The notes below the pieces were generated by a model, which was not told where the DNA came from, did no database searches, and saw only the letters and a program-made list of their open reading frames with translations. From contig CM034108.1 of the NCBI GenBank assembly GCA_019914945.1, positions 1,932,001 to 1,996,000 of the forward strand: a DNA stretch of 64,000 nt, in the 5' to 3' direction. The DNA is from Typha latifolia. Taxonomy: Eukaryota; Streptophyta; Magnoliopsida; Poales; Typhaceae. Shown here piece by piece: positions 39,072 through 51,997 of the stretch. Positions within the stretch are counted from its first letter, which is position 1. The number at the start of each line of letters is the position of its first letter. The position numbers and the translations under genes are program-made.

Positions 39072-40280
39072 TAGCCCTCCATAATGCATAAGTTGAATTG
39101 CTTTTGACCCCATAATGAATTTTTAATGTAGCATAATAATAATTCTCAATAACCTTTTCTTGTAGATTAGTTTTAGTGACTAGTAATGAGTTCGACTGGA
39201 TCAGTCTGACCGTGACTCGTACTAACCTTTTTTATTCCTATATTTATTTTTAATTCCAATTTTTTGTTTATCTTCTGTTACTTTTTTTTTGTATAAAAAA
39301 ATTATCTTTTTTTTATTAAATTAGTTGCTACCAAGTCTTACTGTGAACAGCTGGAGGATGGACTTCCAGAAGGAGTGGGTTGTTGTCATCAATCGCAGGC
39401 ATTAAATTTATTTTATTACCACATTGCCACTATTGAGCTGTCGGTGACTTCCTTGCATGTCATGGTTAAATGACTAATTTGCCCATCCCGATGTTGACTC
39501 ACTATTGAAGCATTGCAGAGCAGAAAGAAGAAAAAAAAAACATTGCTTGCTTTAGGGTTTATTTTTTAAAGTGATTTTTACGTAATTGTCACTAGAATTT
39601 TTTAAAAATTTAAATCACTAAAGAATAACAATTTATATATTTTTAATATTTAACCATCTTTCTCACTTTTGAGCTGAGATATTTTAATAAACTTAATAAT
39701 AAAACTTAAATTAAATATATACTTTTTTATATTTTAAACAATAAATGTGTTCGATAAGATTTAAATCTAGGACTTTTGTTTGGATACCACGTTAAATAAT
39801 TTAGTTAACCAAAAGCTACAACTTAAATTATTAAATAATGAATTAATAATGTATATTATATCTTTAACATATTTTTTATGCGTGATTGTTATATATCACA
39901 CGTGAACAGATTAAATGCATAGCTCTCCATACTACATGAGAATAGATTATAAAAAATAAAAATTAAATATGGTTAAAAAATAAAATAAGTTTTAAATTTG
40001 AATCTAATAACATATATTTATTATTTAAAATATAAAATGTCATATTTTTAATTTAAGCCCACTTTTTGGACCATTTAAAATCTCTCATCCCTCCAAAGTG
40101 ATAATGAATATTAAATATGATAATATAAAAGTTATTATTTTGTAATAATTCAAATTTTAAAAATAGTTGATGAGTTAACACCTAAAAGAAGATTTATAGG
40201 AACAAATTAGCCTGCACCCAAGATTACTGAGGGTAATCTTGTCATTTAGCTGTCAATAGAGGAAAGGGCACAAAAGCCAA
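38718..40280. other. CML upstream region and AT-rich spacer
   Basis: 38718-38830 is probably the CML leader and promoter. (TA)n at 39033-39068. The rest is AT-rich, with no gene recognised. Confidence 0.4.
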
Positions 40281-40620
40281 TTTAGTATAATAGTTGTATT
40301 GTAGCTGTTCGCTGCTGTTCTATTCACCGCCCTCTTTCGCAAGATATCTCGCGACTCGGTTCGGTCTCTTTCCGTGCTTTCGATCGGACCCGAGAACACG
40401 ACATCCGTCGGATCACGTCACAAGCCCGACCATTCAACGATCAGACGGTCAGCTCTCTCAGTCCTTCCGTACGAGTTGGATCCGGTCGTGGCGAGTGTTT
40501 CTCCTCCGCCTGGGAGACGGTCAGGAAATCGTCGACAATTTGAGTCAACCCAGTTGACGCAGACGTGGCTCGCGACCTCGTCTCGTTTGATCCGGTCGAA
40601 CTCGTTTCCGTAGGCGTAGT
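40281..40620. other. Isolated G+C-richer patch without identified gene
   Basis: About 340 bases of markedly higher G+C than the surroundings, open in two frames on the plus strand (from 40294 and 40374). Neither gives a recognisable protein, and no splice partner was found. It may be a captured gene fragment or a CpG-rich promoter remnant. Confidence 0.35.
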
Positions 40621-42119
40621 AATTTGTTTGGGAAAATTATATTTCACACCATCTATTCTCGCAAATCTAAAGTTAAAAACCCTATCTTTTCGGTATTTGC
40701 AGTTGAGCCCCTATAGTTCACACCTTATGTTATGAGCTGTTTTTCTTTTTCTTTAGTTAATTACATTTAAACCCCTAAACTATTATAAACTGATACATCC
40801 CACTCTGGTGTAGATAAATGAAAATAACAAATCACTATTTCATCATTAGGTCTTTTTTTTTCATCAGGAGATTCATTCAGATGGGATTTATGTGAAAATA
40901 GGCATAATTCAGAGTGCCTAAATATAATTATCCTGTTTTCTTCAACCATTCATCCTCGGTTAACTATGACTAATTTTCTTCTAGACTTTTAAAAAATAGA
41001 ATATTTTAAGCTCTAAATATAGATAGGGAGTGATCATAAATTTGTGAAAATGAAGGGCGTAAAACGTAATTATGCCTCGTTGGTTTATAATCGGAACGGG
41101 GGAGGAGGCAATGCGGGTTTTCAATGCGCCCGTGCTGGTGACCGGCGAGTGTTGACATTTGGTCGCACGTGCTACGCGGTTTTCTCCGCTTGCGTGTCGT
41201 TGAATATACTGTGCACGTGTGACGACTACTCTTCTCCCAAGCGTGTGGATTCGGCATATTATTATTAAGTATTTAGATCTGATGCAGAATTAATCCATTT
41301 TTTAATCACCGCAAATCCAATAGATGCGTGACTGCCAATTCCTTTTTTTTTTCAATTTTATTTTTAGAAACTCGAATATAAATTGAAAGGGGAGATATAA
41401 CATACCGGAAACTCAAAGGAAATAAGATATTAAGCTTTACGGTTGTTGTGATCTCGAGGACCAACGAAAGATGTGTGGAGACAGTCGAGAGCAGACGAAG
41501 ATGACAGAGATGGAGAGAGAGCAAAGGAAAACCCTCTTAGGATGACAGAGATGGAGTGCCAATGGCTTTCCAAAATTTTTTACTCTTCAAATTCTTGTTT
41601 TGAGGGAATTATGCAACAAAACAAGAAGAGAATTCTAAGCACAAGATTGCAAATAAAAATAATGTAAAATGAGCAATTCCTTTTACCAGAGTTGGCAGAT
41701 CTCAGATGCTTGGATCAATTTGTCACTACTGATCTATATAATTACCACGACACTAAAAAAAAACGTGTAACTGAACCTTGTTATATAACAAAGAGAGGAT
41801 CAATTAGCTTTGCAGAATTAATTCACATGAAGCTGAAATAAAGAGAGGAATACGAAGGTGTTAATGATACACCATACAGATCCCACATCCAACTAAACTT
41901 TTACAGGATTACAGAAACATCTTATATCACCTAATACTCATAAGCTGTCTTGAAACATTATAGCACATTAATAAGACACCCGAAAGACTCGAACTGAATA
42001 GTCCAGCAAAACAAATATGCGTTCACGGTTACTAAAAGAACGGTGTAGAGATGGTGATAGAATTAAACAAGGCCTAAAATTGAGTGGAAGGCGAGTTTGG
42101 TTCTCACTTTGTCCTTCTC
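40621..42119. other. Spacer and VTE3 3' region
   Basis: No gene. 41040-41260 is a second G+C-richer patch with ACGT words (gcacgtgc, tgcacgtgtgacg) but no protein match. 41490-41560 has a short duplication of agatgacagagatggag. About 41850-42119 is probably the 3' untranslated region of VTE3. Confidence 0.4.
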
Positions 42120-44671
42120 TCATATAGGCATGCCTTTAGGGAATATCTGATCTTTTATCCACATATAGATCGGCACCAGCACGTAGTATGTAGCTGCAAT
42201 GGTGCCCAGGAGAAAGCGGAGGAGGAAAGCAAATGGATTCACAGGCTTCCGAACGTCTTCAGCCTTTGGCCCGAGCTGCACAAATATGAGAAAGCAATCT
42301 CTCTAAGTTCTAACAAGTACTCATATTTAGAAGAAAAAAACAGCAAAATAAATAATTAAGCACCGTAAAGAAGAACACTTTTGTCCATTGGAAACAAATT
42401 GAAGAATGTTCAGTTAGCGTTTTGGTGCTCAACACACTGTACATAGTACATACTTCAATCGTCTCTTATATTAGATATGTACGACTCCTTGTTGGAGACT
42501 TATTTAAATGATTCCCTCTGTTCCAAATTTCAATGTTTTTTCTTCTAATTTTCTGTTCTTTATGTACACAACTTTCCACTTGTTGATACTTGATACCTAC
42601 AGTCTGGTAGTAAAGCTTAGGAGACTCAGAGAATAACACAACGTAGTATGAGAAAGATAACCAGCTAATGATAGTCTCTGAAATGCTATCTACATTTTTT
42701 TCCTAATGTTAATGAATAACAAGGGCTTGTACTGTCGCAACAGTAATTATGACTGAAGAAATGAGGAACCAAGAAGTGGTGCACTATCATGTTAGATCAT
42801 CAAATCAGATACTTGATACTTCATATTAAGTATACTCCAATAATGGAAAGCAGAAGAAGATTAGATATTCCACCAATGTAAAGAGTTTTCATATTCTTTA
42901 TATTTGAGTAAGTAAAAAAAGAAGGATTTTTCTGCCTGTTATTCAAGACTTCCTAATTTATGTTTGGCCATTTATCATAAAGAGAATGCGAAGGACAAGC
43001 AAACTGAACATAGGAGAGTATTAACTCAAGACAGCTGAGAACAGTTCTGAAATTTCACTATCACTCATAATTGGAAGAAAGATGAACTCTTAGAAGATTT
43101 ACCTGCAAAGGAGAATCTCCAGAGTTTCTCTTCACGCCTGTCACGGAGCATCCCATAATTAATCCATGTCGGCGAACACCACGATACCATTTTGGTCCAA
43201 TCCTTTTCAATTTGACATCATTGAATCCTGCCTTCTTGAACCATTCAATGTACTCTTCTTCCTTAGGAAAGAGCATCCACATGTCAGCGAAAAAGCGAGA
43301 GAGCCAAAAGGTCGGGTACACAGGGCCAATAACGCAGGCTACTCCTCCAAGCTTCAGGACCCTGTATGCTTCCCTGATTCCACGTTGTGGATCAGGCCAA
43401 TACTCAATACTGGAGAACAAAATTAACATCATCAGTAGTAGAAAAGAAGAATCTGCATCAACAACAGTTCTATGCTATTCATTATGAACTCAAAATAATA
43501 CCACATATACACAATTCAATAAGTAACAGAAATCAGATCCATTATGAATCAAAACCTACACACAGGGTTTCTAATGTGGATACCCTCTTGAGGCCTACAA
43601 ACATAAAATTTGGCACCAAAGAATTATCATTTTACACTTTTATTCAGGTGCTTCTAATTGTATATCCTAGGGAATAAAAGAAAAAAAGAAGTTAGAAGCT
43701 TCTAAAATGTCTTGAAGAATAGAAATGAGATAAGAAGCACATTTTCCAAAACCAACTCATCTGTCATGAATCCCTTCTTCCTTCTTGCCAATATGATTTC
43801 ATTCCCTGTCCTGCTTGTTGAATATTGATCATTACAACACTGAGTTTTGCCAGCATAATGTATTTTTTATGTAAACTGAAAAACATAATAGTATTCAATA
43901 GCATCCAGAAAAACATGAGCAATGCTGCTCTTTATCTGTCAGCTCTCAACTCCAAAGATTCACAAGTTGTGATTAATCATTGAAACACTTACAACTCATT
44001 TACCAATATCAGAAAATTAACAACTAGTTACAAAAGGAACAGAAATATACAGGGTCTATGAAAAGATCTTCAATTCAGAAAATATGATTTAATCTGTAAA
44101 TCAACCCTTACCTTCCGGCAGAGATATATCGATCGCAGTAATCGGTCGGGAAAGGAAGGTCCTCAGCATCTCCTTCGATAATGGTGCACTCCTTCAATGC
44201 CTCCTTCTGTCTAGCCTTTTCGAGCTGGTGCGGCGACTGGTCGAGAATCGTAACGTTCTTGGGGTCTACATGCTTAATAATTCCCAAAGTGGTAAACCCA
44301 GTCCCACCACCTACATCCACAACCTTCAGCTTGGAGCTGTAGAGCTCTGCGGGCTGCAAGGCCTCATCCCTCATGTCCTCAGTCCAATGCCCAGGGTTTA
44401 TGACATGATCATAGACTATGGAGAGGAACCTATAGAACCAAAAGGCCTCCTGCTTGTGCTGAATGAACCTGGGCTGGGAGGCTGGCCTTGAAGAGGAGAG
44501 GCTGCAACTTGGTGCTCCTATTTTAGCCCTTCTGCTCCCATTAATGGGAACTAAGCCCATCTTGGAAAGGTATTTCCCATGAAGAGAAGAACGCAAGAAC
44601 CCCAAGCCATTTGGGGTTCTTCCTCTGGCGAGTGTGAGGTTATCAGCACCATTGAGCAAGTGGGAAGCCAT
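42120..44671 (-). CDS. VTE3: MPBQ/MSBQ methyltransferase, chloroplastic (VTE3)
   Basis: Methylates 2-methyl-6-phytyl-benzoquinol (tocopherol pathway) and the solanesyl equivalent (plastoquinone pathway) with S-adenosylmethionine, at the chloroplast inner envelope. Exons 44671-44112, 43409-43103, 42275-42120; 340 aa, as expected. Residues 1 to about 50 are a chloroplast transit peptide. QHKQEAFWFYRFLSIVYDHVINPGHW follows as the conserved start of the enzyme (a stretch of two joined motifs). SAM motif I VVDVGGGTGFT is at 117-127, and DQSPHQLEKA and EGDAEDLPF follow. The C-terminus has one membrane anchor (about 304-328). The first in-frame ATG is 44671. A 5' leader intron is predicted at 44897-44708. 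Confidence 0.95.
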
Positions 44672-44707
44672 GGATTGGACAAAGAAGAAATACCCACAAA
44701 GCAAAAC

Positions 44708-44897
44708 CTACACAAATTTCCAAACAGTTACAGGGCTCTAACCAGATCACAATCAAAAACCCACTTGGGAAAATAGTAGTTAACTGAAACTAAGAGAAGA
44801 CATCGATATTTCTTATGCGGCAAAAAGGAGACACTTTTTTCAACTCTTCCTCTTACTTTGAACAAAAAGAAAGCTTTATAAGGAGGAGTTTGCTTAC
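44708..44897 (-). other. Predicted 5' leader intron of VTE3
   Basis: Good donor (ttg|gtaagc at 44897) and acceptor (tgtgtag|gttttg at 44708) flank 190 bases directly before the coding exon. No protein sequence is interrupted, so the call rests on splice-site quality only. Confidence 0.55.
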
Positions 44898-44898
44898 C

Positions 44899-45697
44899 AA
44901 TTTGCTATTAGTTTGAGGAAGGGAAGAGGAGAGCGTGGCAGAGCAGAGAGAGAGAGGGAGAAGGGAAAGAGGCACAGCCTTCGCAATTCCCAAACCAAGA
45001 GCGATCTCCTACCACAAAAACTTTATTGAGATAGGAGCATGTGTCTTCGTGTGACCAGAGGTAGCCAGTAGATCTTTCTCTCTTTCCTTTTCTTTTCTTT
45101 TTCTTGATTTCTGTTAATATGGAAGCCAGTAATTTCTGAATTAAAGATAATGTTTCGATTTAGACAAAATAAATTCGATCACCAACTATCTTCGAGTATG
45201 ATTTCATCTTTTAACTGGTCCTGTAAGTAACTATAAGTATTTAAATCATGATAAATATCATTTCCAATATTGATTTGCTTGAAGCCATAGCCACCGTTCA
45301 AATTAGTTTGTGGCTATCTTTTACTCATTCCCTTGGCATTACTCTTCTGAGTGACTCTTATTAATTCCTTTGTCTATTTTTGTCTTCTCTGGATGCACAC
45401 CGATCCAGTGATCAGATAAAAATACTAAGAAGTATGAGCAAAGGAAATTTCTCACAAAGAGAGAGAAAGAGGGAGGGACCATCTTATGCCTGCCTAATTC
45501 CATCCAAAGAACAGTTCAGAACTCCAACTTTACTATCTCGCTACTTGTTTCAAAGTAACTGATCAAGTGATCAACTAAAAAAGAGATTGTATTCTCGAAT
45601 AGAATAAAAATGTTCTCGTAGCGCAGAATTTGTTTAACACAATGGCCAAAAATACTCCAAAAAAATTAACTACACTGCCAACTTCTGCCAATAAGAA
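44899..45697. other. VTE3 promoter and G-gamma 3' region
   Basis: 44899-45060 is the VTE3 upstream region with a GA-rich leader. 45060-45600 shows no gene. About 45600-45697 is probably the 3' untranslated region of the G-gamma gene, transcribed on the same strand. Confidence 0.4.
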
Positions 45698-47662
45698 TCA
45701 CATTATCCAGCATCTGCATCCATGCAGATCTTGAGGTCCTTCAAACCACCTATCCCAAGATGCATTCGCAGGTCCACTAGTTCTGCCATAACAGAAAAAA
45801 GAAAAAAGAAAAGCCTGAGGTAAGGAAGTGAGAGGCGAAACATTCATTCAATGAATGAGTGGAAATAAGATAGAAGAGTTTTCATTCATTACACTGGGAG
45901 AAGAGGATCTGGCCTGCTATCTACTTTGAGTAGCAATCTGGTTGAACAGCAATAATTCAGTCAATTTCGAACAGTATACTCATGTGGATTTTTGTATGCA
46001 ATGTAAGCAACTACCTTATAAAAAGTGGTTTAGTTTTATGACACGAGTTAATTTCATATACATACTCTTGTAGTACTGCTGAAACCTTCTCTGTTTTCTT
46101 AAGCTCCTCTAGCTCTTCCTGTACATTGTATATTCAAAAAAAGTTGAGCAATTAACGAGGGAGTTTGTAAAATATCTAAATATACAATCATACAGCGACT
46201 CTCCCACCAAACAAGCTAGTTAGAGTAAATCAACATCCTGAGAAGTCACAGTCTAGGTGCATACTCATCACTCGCAGTGCTGATGCAAAAGCAATGAAAT
46301 TGTATAAGTTAGAAGAAACAAGCTGCATTGCACACCACCGAAGGAGATGGCATTCATGAGAAATATTTGGAGTCTATGCAACTCAGATCTCACTGAAGAA
46401 CAAAAAACCAGGCATCTCAAATCTGATCTCTGACACCATATTCAAGATAAACTTTTCTCCCTACCGTCATCCTTGTTATCTTAGTACTAATGTGAAGTAA
46501 GCATATGTAGAAAACTATAAGCTCACTCTATGATAATCATGATGGCATATAGCAAGCTCTATACCATTACATGCATGAGTAATCATCATGTATATACTAG
46601 ATATGGAACGAGGTTTTTTTTTTGAACTGTCAGTTTTCCAACAGTAGAGAAGGCTATATGATTTTGTGACGTTAATTAATTGCTTTTGATATTTAAAAAA
46701 AACCCTCATCTTATGTTATTTCGGCATCACAAACACTAGCTTGAGTGGCACTTATGGTCCTCATTGTGGAGGATGGCATGCTATCCTTTGCTATTGCAAG
46801 TCTTTTTTTTTATCTTATCGTGCCAAAAGGAAAAGGTCGAAATCTAGACTTTGCCAATGGAACTTCTCAGATATGCAAATCTATTATCTTCGTAGATTAT
46901 CTGAGGAAAAGTCCTTCGACACTTCATTTATAGAACAATCAACTTACAAAACCGTATCCAAAGGTGGATCAGGTGGATGAAGAGAAAGAACACTAAAGAT
47001 GAGTTCTGCTCCTCTTCCTCAGCCTTATGTTCATCCCTCAGCTATTAGTTTATGAAGTTTGATCCTATAAAAAATTCTCAATTTCACTTAATAGAAGCAT
47101 AGGTGCCCAACAGACTGAATCACTCCTGCGAGATTTGTACTACCTTAAACCACCATTTCATGGTCTTACCTGTTACTCCAAGATCAAACCTTCTCTTCAA
47201 AAATCATAATACAATACTGACAACAATCCACTTTTGAGAGAGAACCATCTAATACTAACAAAATACTCTTTAAGACCCATTTCAATGGCAAATCATCTAT
47301 CACCATTGGCCATCTATTGATTTACCACGTTTGATCCTCCAAAGAACTCTCAGTTCCACCAAGTTAGCACTCAACTAACAAAAGCATAAGATCCAACGAT
47401 CTCAATCACTCCTAAGACGCCAAGATCAGACTTTTCCCTCAAATAACATCTAAAAAAATCTAAATCGCAAATTCTTTCAAAATTTTCGGAGCAAAATATT
47501 CGAACTAAGTAAAAGAGAATCCACCTCTAGAAATCTCGATTCTTGCTCCAAACGCTTGCGCTCGGCCAAGATCCGGTGCTTGCCCCTGGTGTCCGTTGGT
47601 GGGGACATCGCAGTGATGTGATCGACGGACGTGATGGCAGCTCCCACCCCATTAACCTGCAT
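45698..47662 (-). CDS. RGG1: Heterotrimeric G-protein gamma subunit, type A
   Basis: Pairs with G-beta and tethers it to the plasma membrane in plant G-protein signalling. Four exons: 47662-47525, 46118-46066, 45937-45893, 45782-45698; 106 aa. The N-terminus has DTRGKHRILAERKRLEQE, a coiled-coil start, continuing into RFLEEELEELKKTEKVSA. The middle has PDPLLPVTSGP. The C-terminus is SWDRWFEGPQDLHGC-RCWIM, whose last four residues (CWIM) are a CaaX prenylation box. This matches rice RGG1 and Arabidopsis AGG1/2 in order and length. Exons 2 and 3 are tiny (53 and 45 bases) and are joined only by frame logic plus strong splice sites (ga|gtatgt; ccag|a). Intron 1 is long (1.4 kb). Confidence 0.93.
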
Positions 47663-49909
47663 CCCTCGACCGTTGGATCCGTCTGACCTCCTTTAAATTT
47701 ATCGTCCTCTAATCAAGAGCTGGAAATCGAATCGAAAATGGTACGGCGGAGACAGCGGCAGAGGGGGCGGGGAGCCCCACCTCAGGTAGACACGTCTTCT
47801 TCTAGTACTCCGTTGAGCTCGGAGACTGCCGCCATTAGAGCACGCAAGTGGAAAGCCCGAACTTGGATTAAACTAGAGAGGGATAACAATAAATCTCCAT
47901 CGTGACTGGACAAAGATCATTTCTTTTTCTTCCTCGTCTTTTAGAAAGGAGGAAGGGGACAAAAAGAATTTAGCAAAGGTGAAAGGTATCATCTTTTTTG
48001 AGTGTGCTTAAACCTGACATATATTATTTCTATTAATTTAGAGCTCAATTATTTCTATAATATTCGTTCTGATTAAGCAATCCCCCATACGATAAGATTA
48101 AAATTGTAAACTTAATACCTATTACCTTTCTCAGATAATATTTAATATATTCATACCTCTGCTTATAGGTAACCAGGATGGTCATAATAGCACAATAGTG
48201 CGTTGGGCAAGACAGATAATTTATTAAAGCTTCCAATAGCGGTTACACAAGGGTGAAATATGATAAAATCCTATGACAAGCCCCATTCTTGACTGTGTTA
48301 ACGAATTGACCTATAATAAATCCAAAGTATCAAATTGTAACTAAAACCTATGCTCATGTAAAGAAAGATGAATAGATCATCTGCCTTAGAATATGACTCC
48401 CTCTTAGTCTGTCTCAAAAAATAGACAATTACGAGACACTTGGATTTAAAGCGCATCATATTAAAAAGTTAGCGTCCTATAACTCTTCGACCAAAATAGG
48501 CCTAACATACATAGAGACTAGTCAACCCAACTATACCAACCAAACAAATCCAACGAACATAATTCGATAAGCTTCTCAATGCTGCACCTACATGTCAATG
48601 ACCAATCTTGGGAATGGAACCACCGTAAGGCAGTGAGCAACCAACCACCTATAGCTATGGCAAATTCCCCATTGGTCGGCAGTCGCAGCTAATAATGCCC
48701 GACATGGGGACGGGTGGGTAGGGGAAATGACAGTGACAGGGTCACAGACTAGAGTTGTGGCAACGCGACGATGAAACGCATGGCTGAAGAGACAACCGTT
48801 GGAAAGGCAGACATTAAGGGCCAAGCCACTACTTGATCGAGAGTGGGACATGTGGGCTGGAGGCTACGCGTGCCATTGCAGGGAAAGTAGTTCCGATGGA
48901 GTGATGGCATAGAAAGGGCGGAGCGAGAAATCGACGGAGATGGGGCAAGGGGAGGAAGAGTAGCTACTAAGCTTGGACCGGCGAGGAAATAGAGGAGAAG
49001 GAGGATCTGGCAACGACGAGAAAGACTTTAGCAAACTCCAACCAGCCTATTCGAACATGCCCGTTCGAACGCCGGCACGTGTTCGCAAATATAAAGAACG
49101 AAATTTGTGTGTTCGAACACGATTGGGCGTGTTCAAACGTGCCGCAGCGAGAACCTTTAATTTTTAGATTTTTAATCTGGTTGGTTGGGTCAAAAGAGTG
49201 TATAAATATGTGGATAAAATTCTAATTTAAATTTATCTGAGAATTGCATTAGCATTGTTGTCCTTATCTCCCTCCTTTTTGCTCTAGCCATTGGCGCCCT
49301 CTTCCACCTTCTTTTTTTCACTGCCCAAGTTCTTGGTTGGCCTCCTCTAACTCCTAATCTCCCTCTTCTAGAGTAACTTCCCCCCACTTCACTTTAAAAC
49401 ATCTATATAGCTATTGAAGGGTTAACAAGCTAAGGTTCATCCAACTTTCCGCTACTGTTCGGTCAATATCTCAAGATCTAGTCATCCAAATCCTGAGATC
49501 TTACATTCATCAGAAAGCTCTCTTCAAGGGCGACAACTTATCCAAATTTCAGTAAGATCCAACAGCTAGATCCTCCAAAATTCCCTTTGAAAATTATATT
49601 CTTAAATTTGCTTAGAATCGTTATGGATTGGATCAAATAACAAAATGAAGCAAAATTAGGCATAAAAATATCATTTCTCCTAAATATAATCTTTAACCGT
49701 CAGATGCACTCGACCAATAGTGCACTTCCATACTCATCAACATACGTGTCGTTCCATGTTAACACCCCATGCAAACGAATAGAAACGTGTCAATCCATCC
49801 TCCTACGTACGTATATGGATTGGTTCACCTCCAAATCTTCTCCATCACCAAAGCTTCTAATCACTTCTCTCAATTCCTAACATCTATTCTCAAATCTCAA
49901 GTAGAAACG
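47663..49909. other. G-gamma upstream region and spacer
   Basis: 47663-47900 is the G-gamma leader and promoter. 48540-49000 is a G+C-richer stretch with chance open frames. 49020-49150 repeats the word gttcgaac several times and looks like old repetitive DNA. 49740-49909 is the upstream region and leader of the proline-rich gene. Confidence 0.4.
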
Positions 49910-50395
49910 ATGGCTACTAACATCGTCAGAACTTCCATTCCCTTATGCTACATCCCATTATCCACACGTAGTTCACGTCTATTTACACCACTACTACTCC
50001 ATCCTAGAATTACAAAATCCCAAAAGTACCTACTCCCGGCAAATATCACACTCCACTGTCGCTACTCAGTTCAAGGCGGCGAAACGCCGCCGGAGCTACC
50101 GCATCCGCCGCATCCTGACCGGCCGTACCCCCCGAACGATCTACCAGAGTTCGACCGGCCGCCGGAGTTCGAAACCCCGCCCGGAGTCGTCCCGCAGCCC
50201 GGGCCGGATTACCCTCGGCCACCAATACCCTCGCCGCCTAAGCCGGAAATCCCAACGTTGCCGGACCCGGATATTACCGTGCCGTCGCTACCGCACGTGC
50301 CGCCTCGCCCCCCACCGCCGGAGGTTGATCCGCCGAGACCACCGGAGGTGGCGCCTCCGCCGCCGCCGGAAGTTGTCCCGCCGCCGGTTGTATGA
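49910..50395 (+). CDS. Proline-rich protein, probably organelle-targeted or secreted
   Basis: A single-exon open frame of 161 aa from the ATG at 49910 (accATGgc-like context, aacgATGGCT). An in-frame upstream ATG at 49769 would add 47 aa, but it lies in AT-rich leader-like sequence. Residues 1 to about 50 are rich in S, T, R and hydrophobics without acids, like a plastid transit peptide. Residues 55-161 are almost entirely proline with D, E and hydrophobic residues (PPELPHPPHPDRPYPP, then many PPEV repeats) and end PPPVV. No catalytic domain. I do not recognise the family beyond proline-rich proteins. The marked jump in G+C within the repeat part reflects proline codons. Confidence 0.7.
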   Translation: MATNIVRTSIPLCYIPLSTRSSRLFTPLLLHPRITKSQKYLLPANITLHCRYSVQGGETPPELPHPPHPDRPYPPNDLPEFDRPPEFETPPGVVPQPGPDYPRPPIPSPPKPEIPTLPDPDITVPSLPHVPPRPPPPEVDPPRPPEVAPPPPPEVVPPPVV

Positions 50396-51997
50396 TGCGG
50401 CGGATCCTTTGCTGCCGTGGTGCATGAATATCGTGCAATCGATATTTGGCAATCTGTGATTGGGTTCTGGTAGAGTATCACACTCGTGTCGTGTAAGGGA
50501 CTTTTTTCTCCTTTTGGTGCAATGACTAGTTCTTGAAGGCAATAATGAAAGCAGAGAAAGTTAAAAGTCGATCGAAGACTTCAAAGAATATGCCAGCAGT
50601 TTGGAAAAAGAAGAAGAATAAGATCATTTACTAGTGATGTCCACTACTTTGATCATTAGACTTAATATAGTTGATGCCTATTGGATAAGAAAACTTATTA
50701 TTGGAATAATTAAGTACAAAGCGTAGAGATGCTAGCTCTTAAACAGCTATATGATAAAAAAAACAACTAATAATCCTTCGTACAATCTCGAGAAGAAGCA
50801 TAAACTTGTGAGATTAAGCACAAACTAAGACAACATTGTGAAACAAGTGGGGCTATGTCAGAGAGGACTTACCAATTAAGTTTCAATAAACTGGGTAAGT
50901 CTCAAACTAGGACAACATTAACTGGGGCTATGTCCTACTGCAAGATTAGTTTATGGCACAATAACTTCTCCAACTATTCTATGCCAGAGACCACCATGGC
51001 CTTTGATTTCTAAACTTTGCTTCAAGCTTCCAAATTTACAAAAAAATTTACTCTACTGGCTATTTATCAACCTTCTCTGTTCTCCGTTAGAAATGTCTAA
51101 AAGTGATATCAGATAGCTAATATGTGTCTAAAGTTAGCAGCAAGTAAATAAAAGAGTTGTCTAAAGCATCAGCAGGAGCAATAAACTCTACTTTTATAAT
51201 CCGAGAATGTCAGGTTAAAGCAAACAGAATTATTGTTTGTAGCAGAATTCCTTATATAAGACATTTTTAGCTTCTCATGGTTGCTTTGCCTATGAATTGT
51301 TCTTCAACTTCCAAGTTGGAGAGGAGTCTTTTACTTGTGGAAGCAGCAAAATACTATTAAGTAAGAATATATAGATATCATAAGTGCTAAGAAGGAACTT
51401 CTATAGTGAATTAACTATTGTGTTTAGTGGTTAGTATGAAGATGTTCTTTTTTCTTTTTCTTTTTCACAAATTAACATCAATAGTTATAGAAGTGAAACT
51501 ATAAGCACTTCCAAAATATTAGATATTTTACTCCTAAACCATGGCAAATGCAAGAGTGGATCTTCGACAAGATCCTCTTTGTTTCTTCCAAGCAACATAA
51601 ATCTTGTCTATATAATTGCTTTCAGCAACCTGGTGGGGTTTTCTAATGCATATAAATGGAAGGCACCTTGTTTGCCAAGCAACTTGTAGCCTAAGTTGAA
51701 CACATTTTAAACAATGGACAATGATGATGCTTGCTAAATCATAAACTTATTCATGTTAAAAAAGAAATGCTACAAGTAATTAACTGGGAAAACATTTACA
51801 TATATTATATCAAAAAGACTAACAAGACAGTCAAATTGCAGATGTCAATACCTTAAAGACCATAAATAAAGCAAAGATTCCTCATCTACAGATTTGAACA
51901 ACTTTACAGAAAAGATCAGGAAATGATTCCTAAGACCAGTACCTCAAGTTACCTGAGATCTTACTGAAAACTAAGATAACTAGGTGCGAGAAATAAA
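50396..51997. other. Spacer between the proline-rich gene and the Agenet/ENT gene
   Basis: No gene. The left part holds the 3' untranslated region of the proline-rich gene. A short imperfect duplication is visible at 50820-50940 (gacaacatt and gggctatgtc words occur twice). The right end is probably the 3' untranslated region of the Agenet/ENT gene. Confidence 0.45.

Noticed and set aside
50209..50481. Minus-strand glycine-rich open frame
   Set aside because: It is the complement of the proline codons of the plus-strand proline-rich gene, which has a plausible leader and N-terminus.
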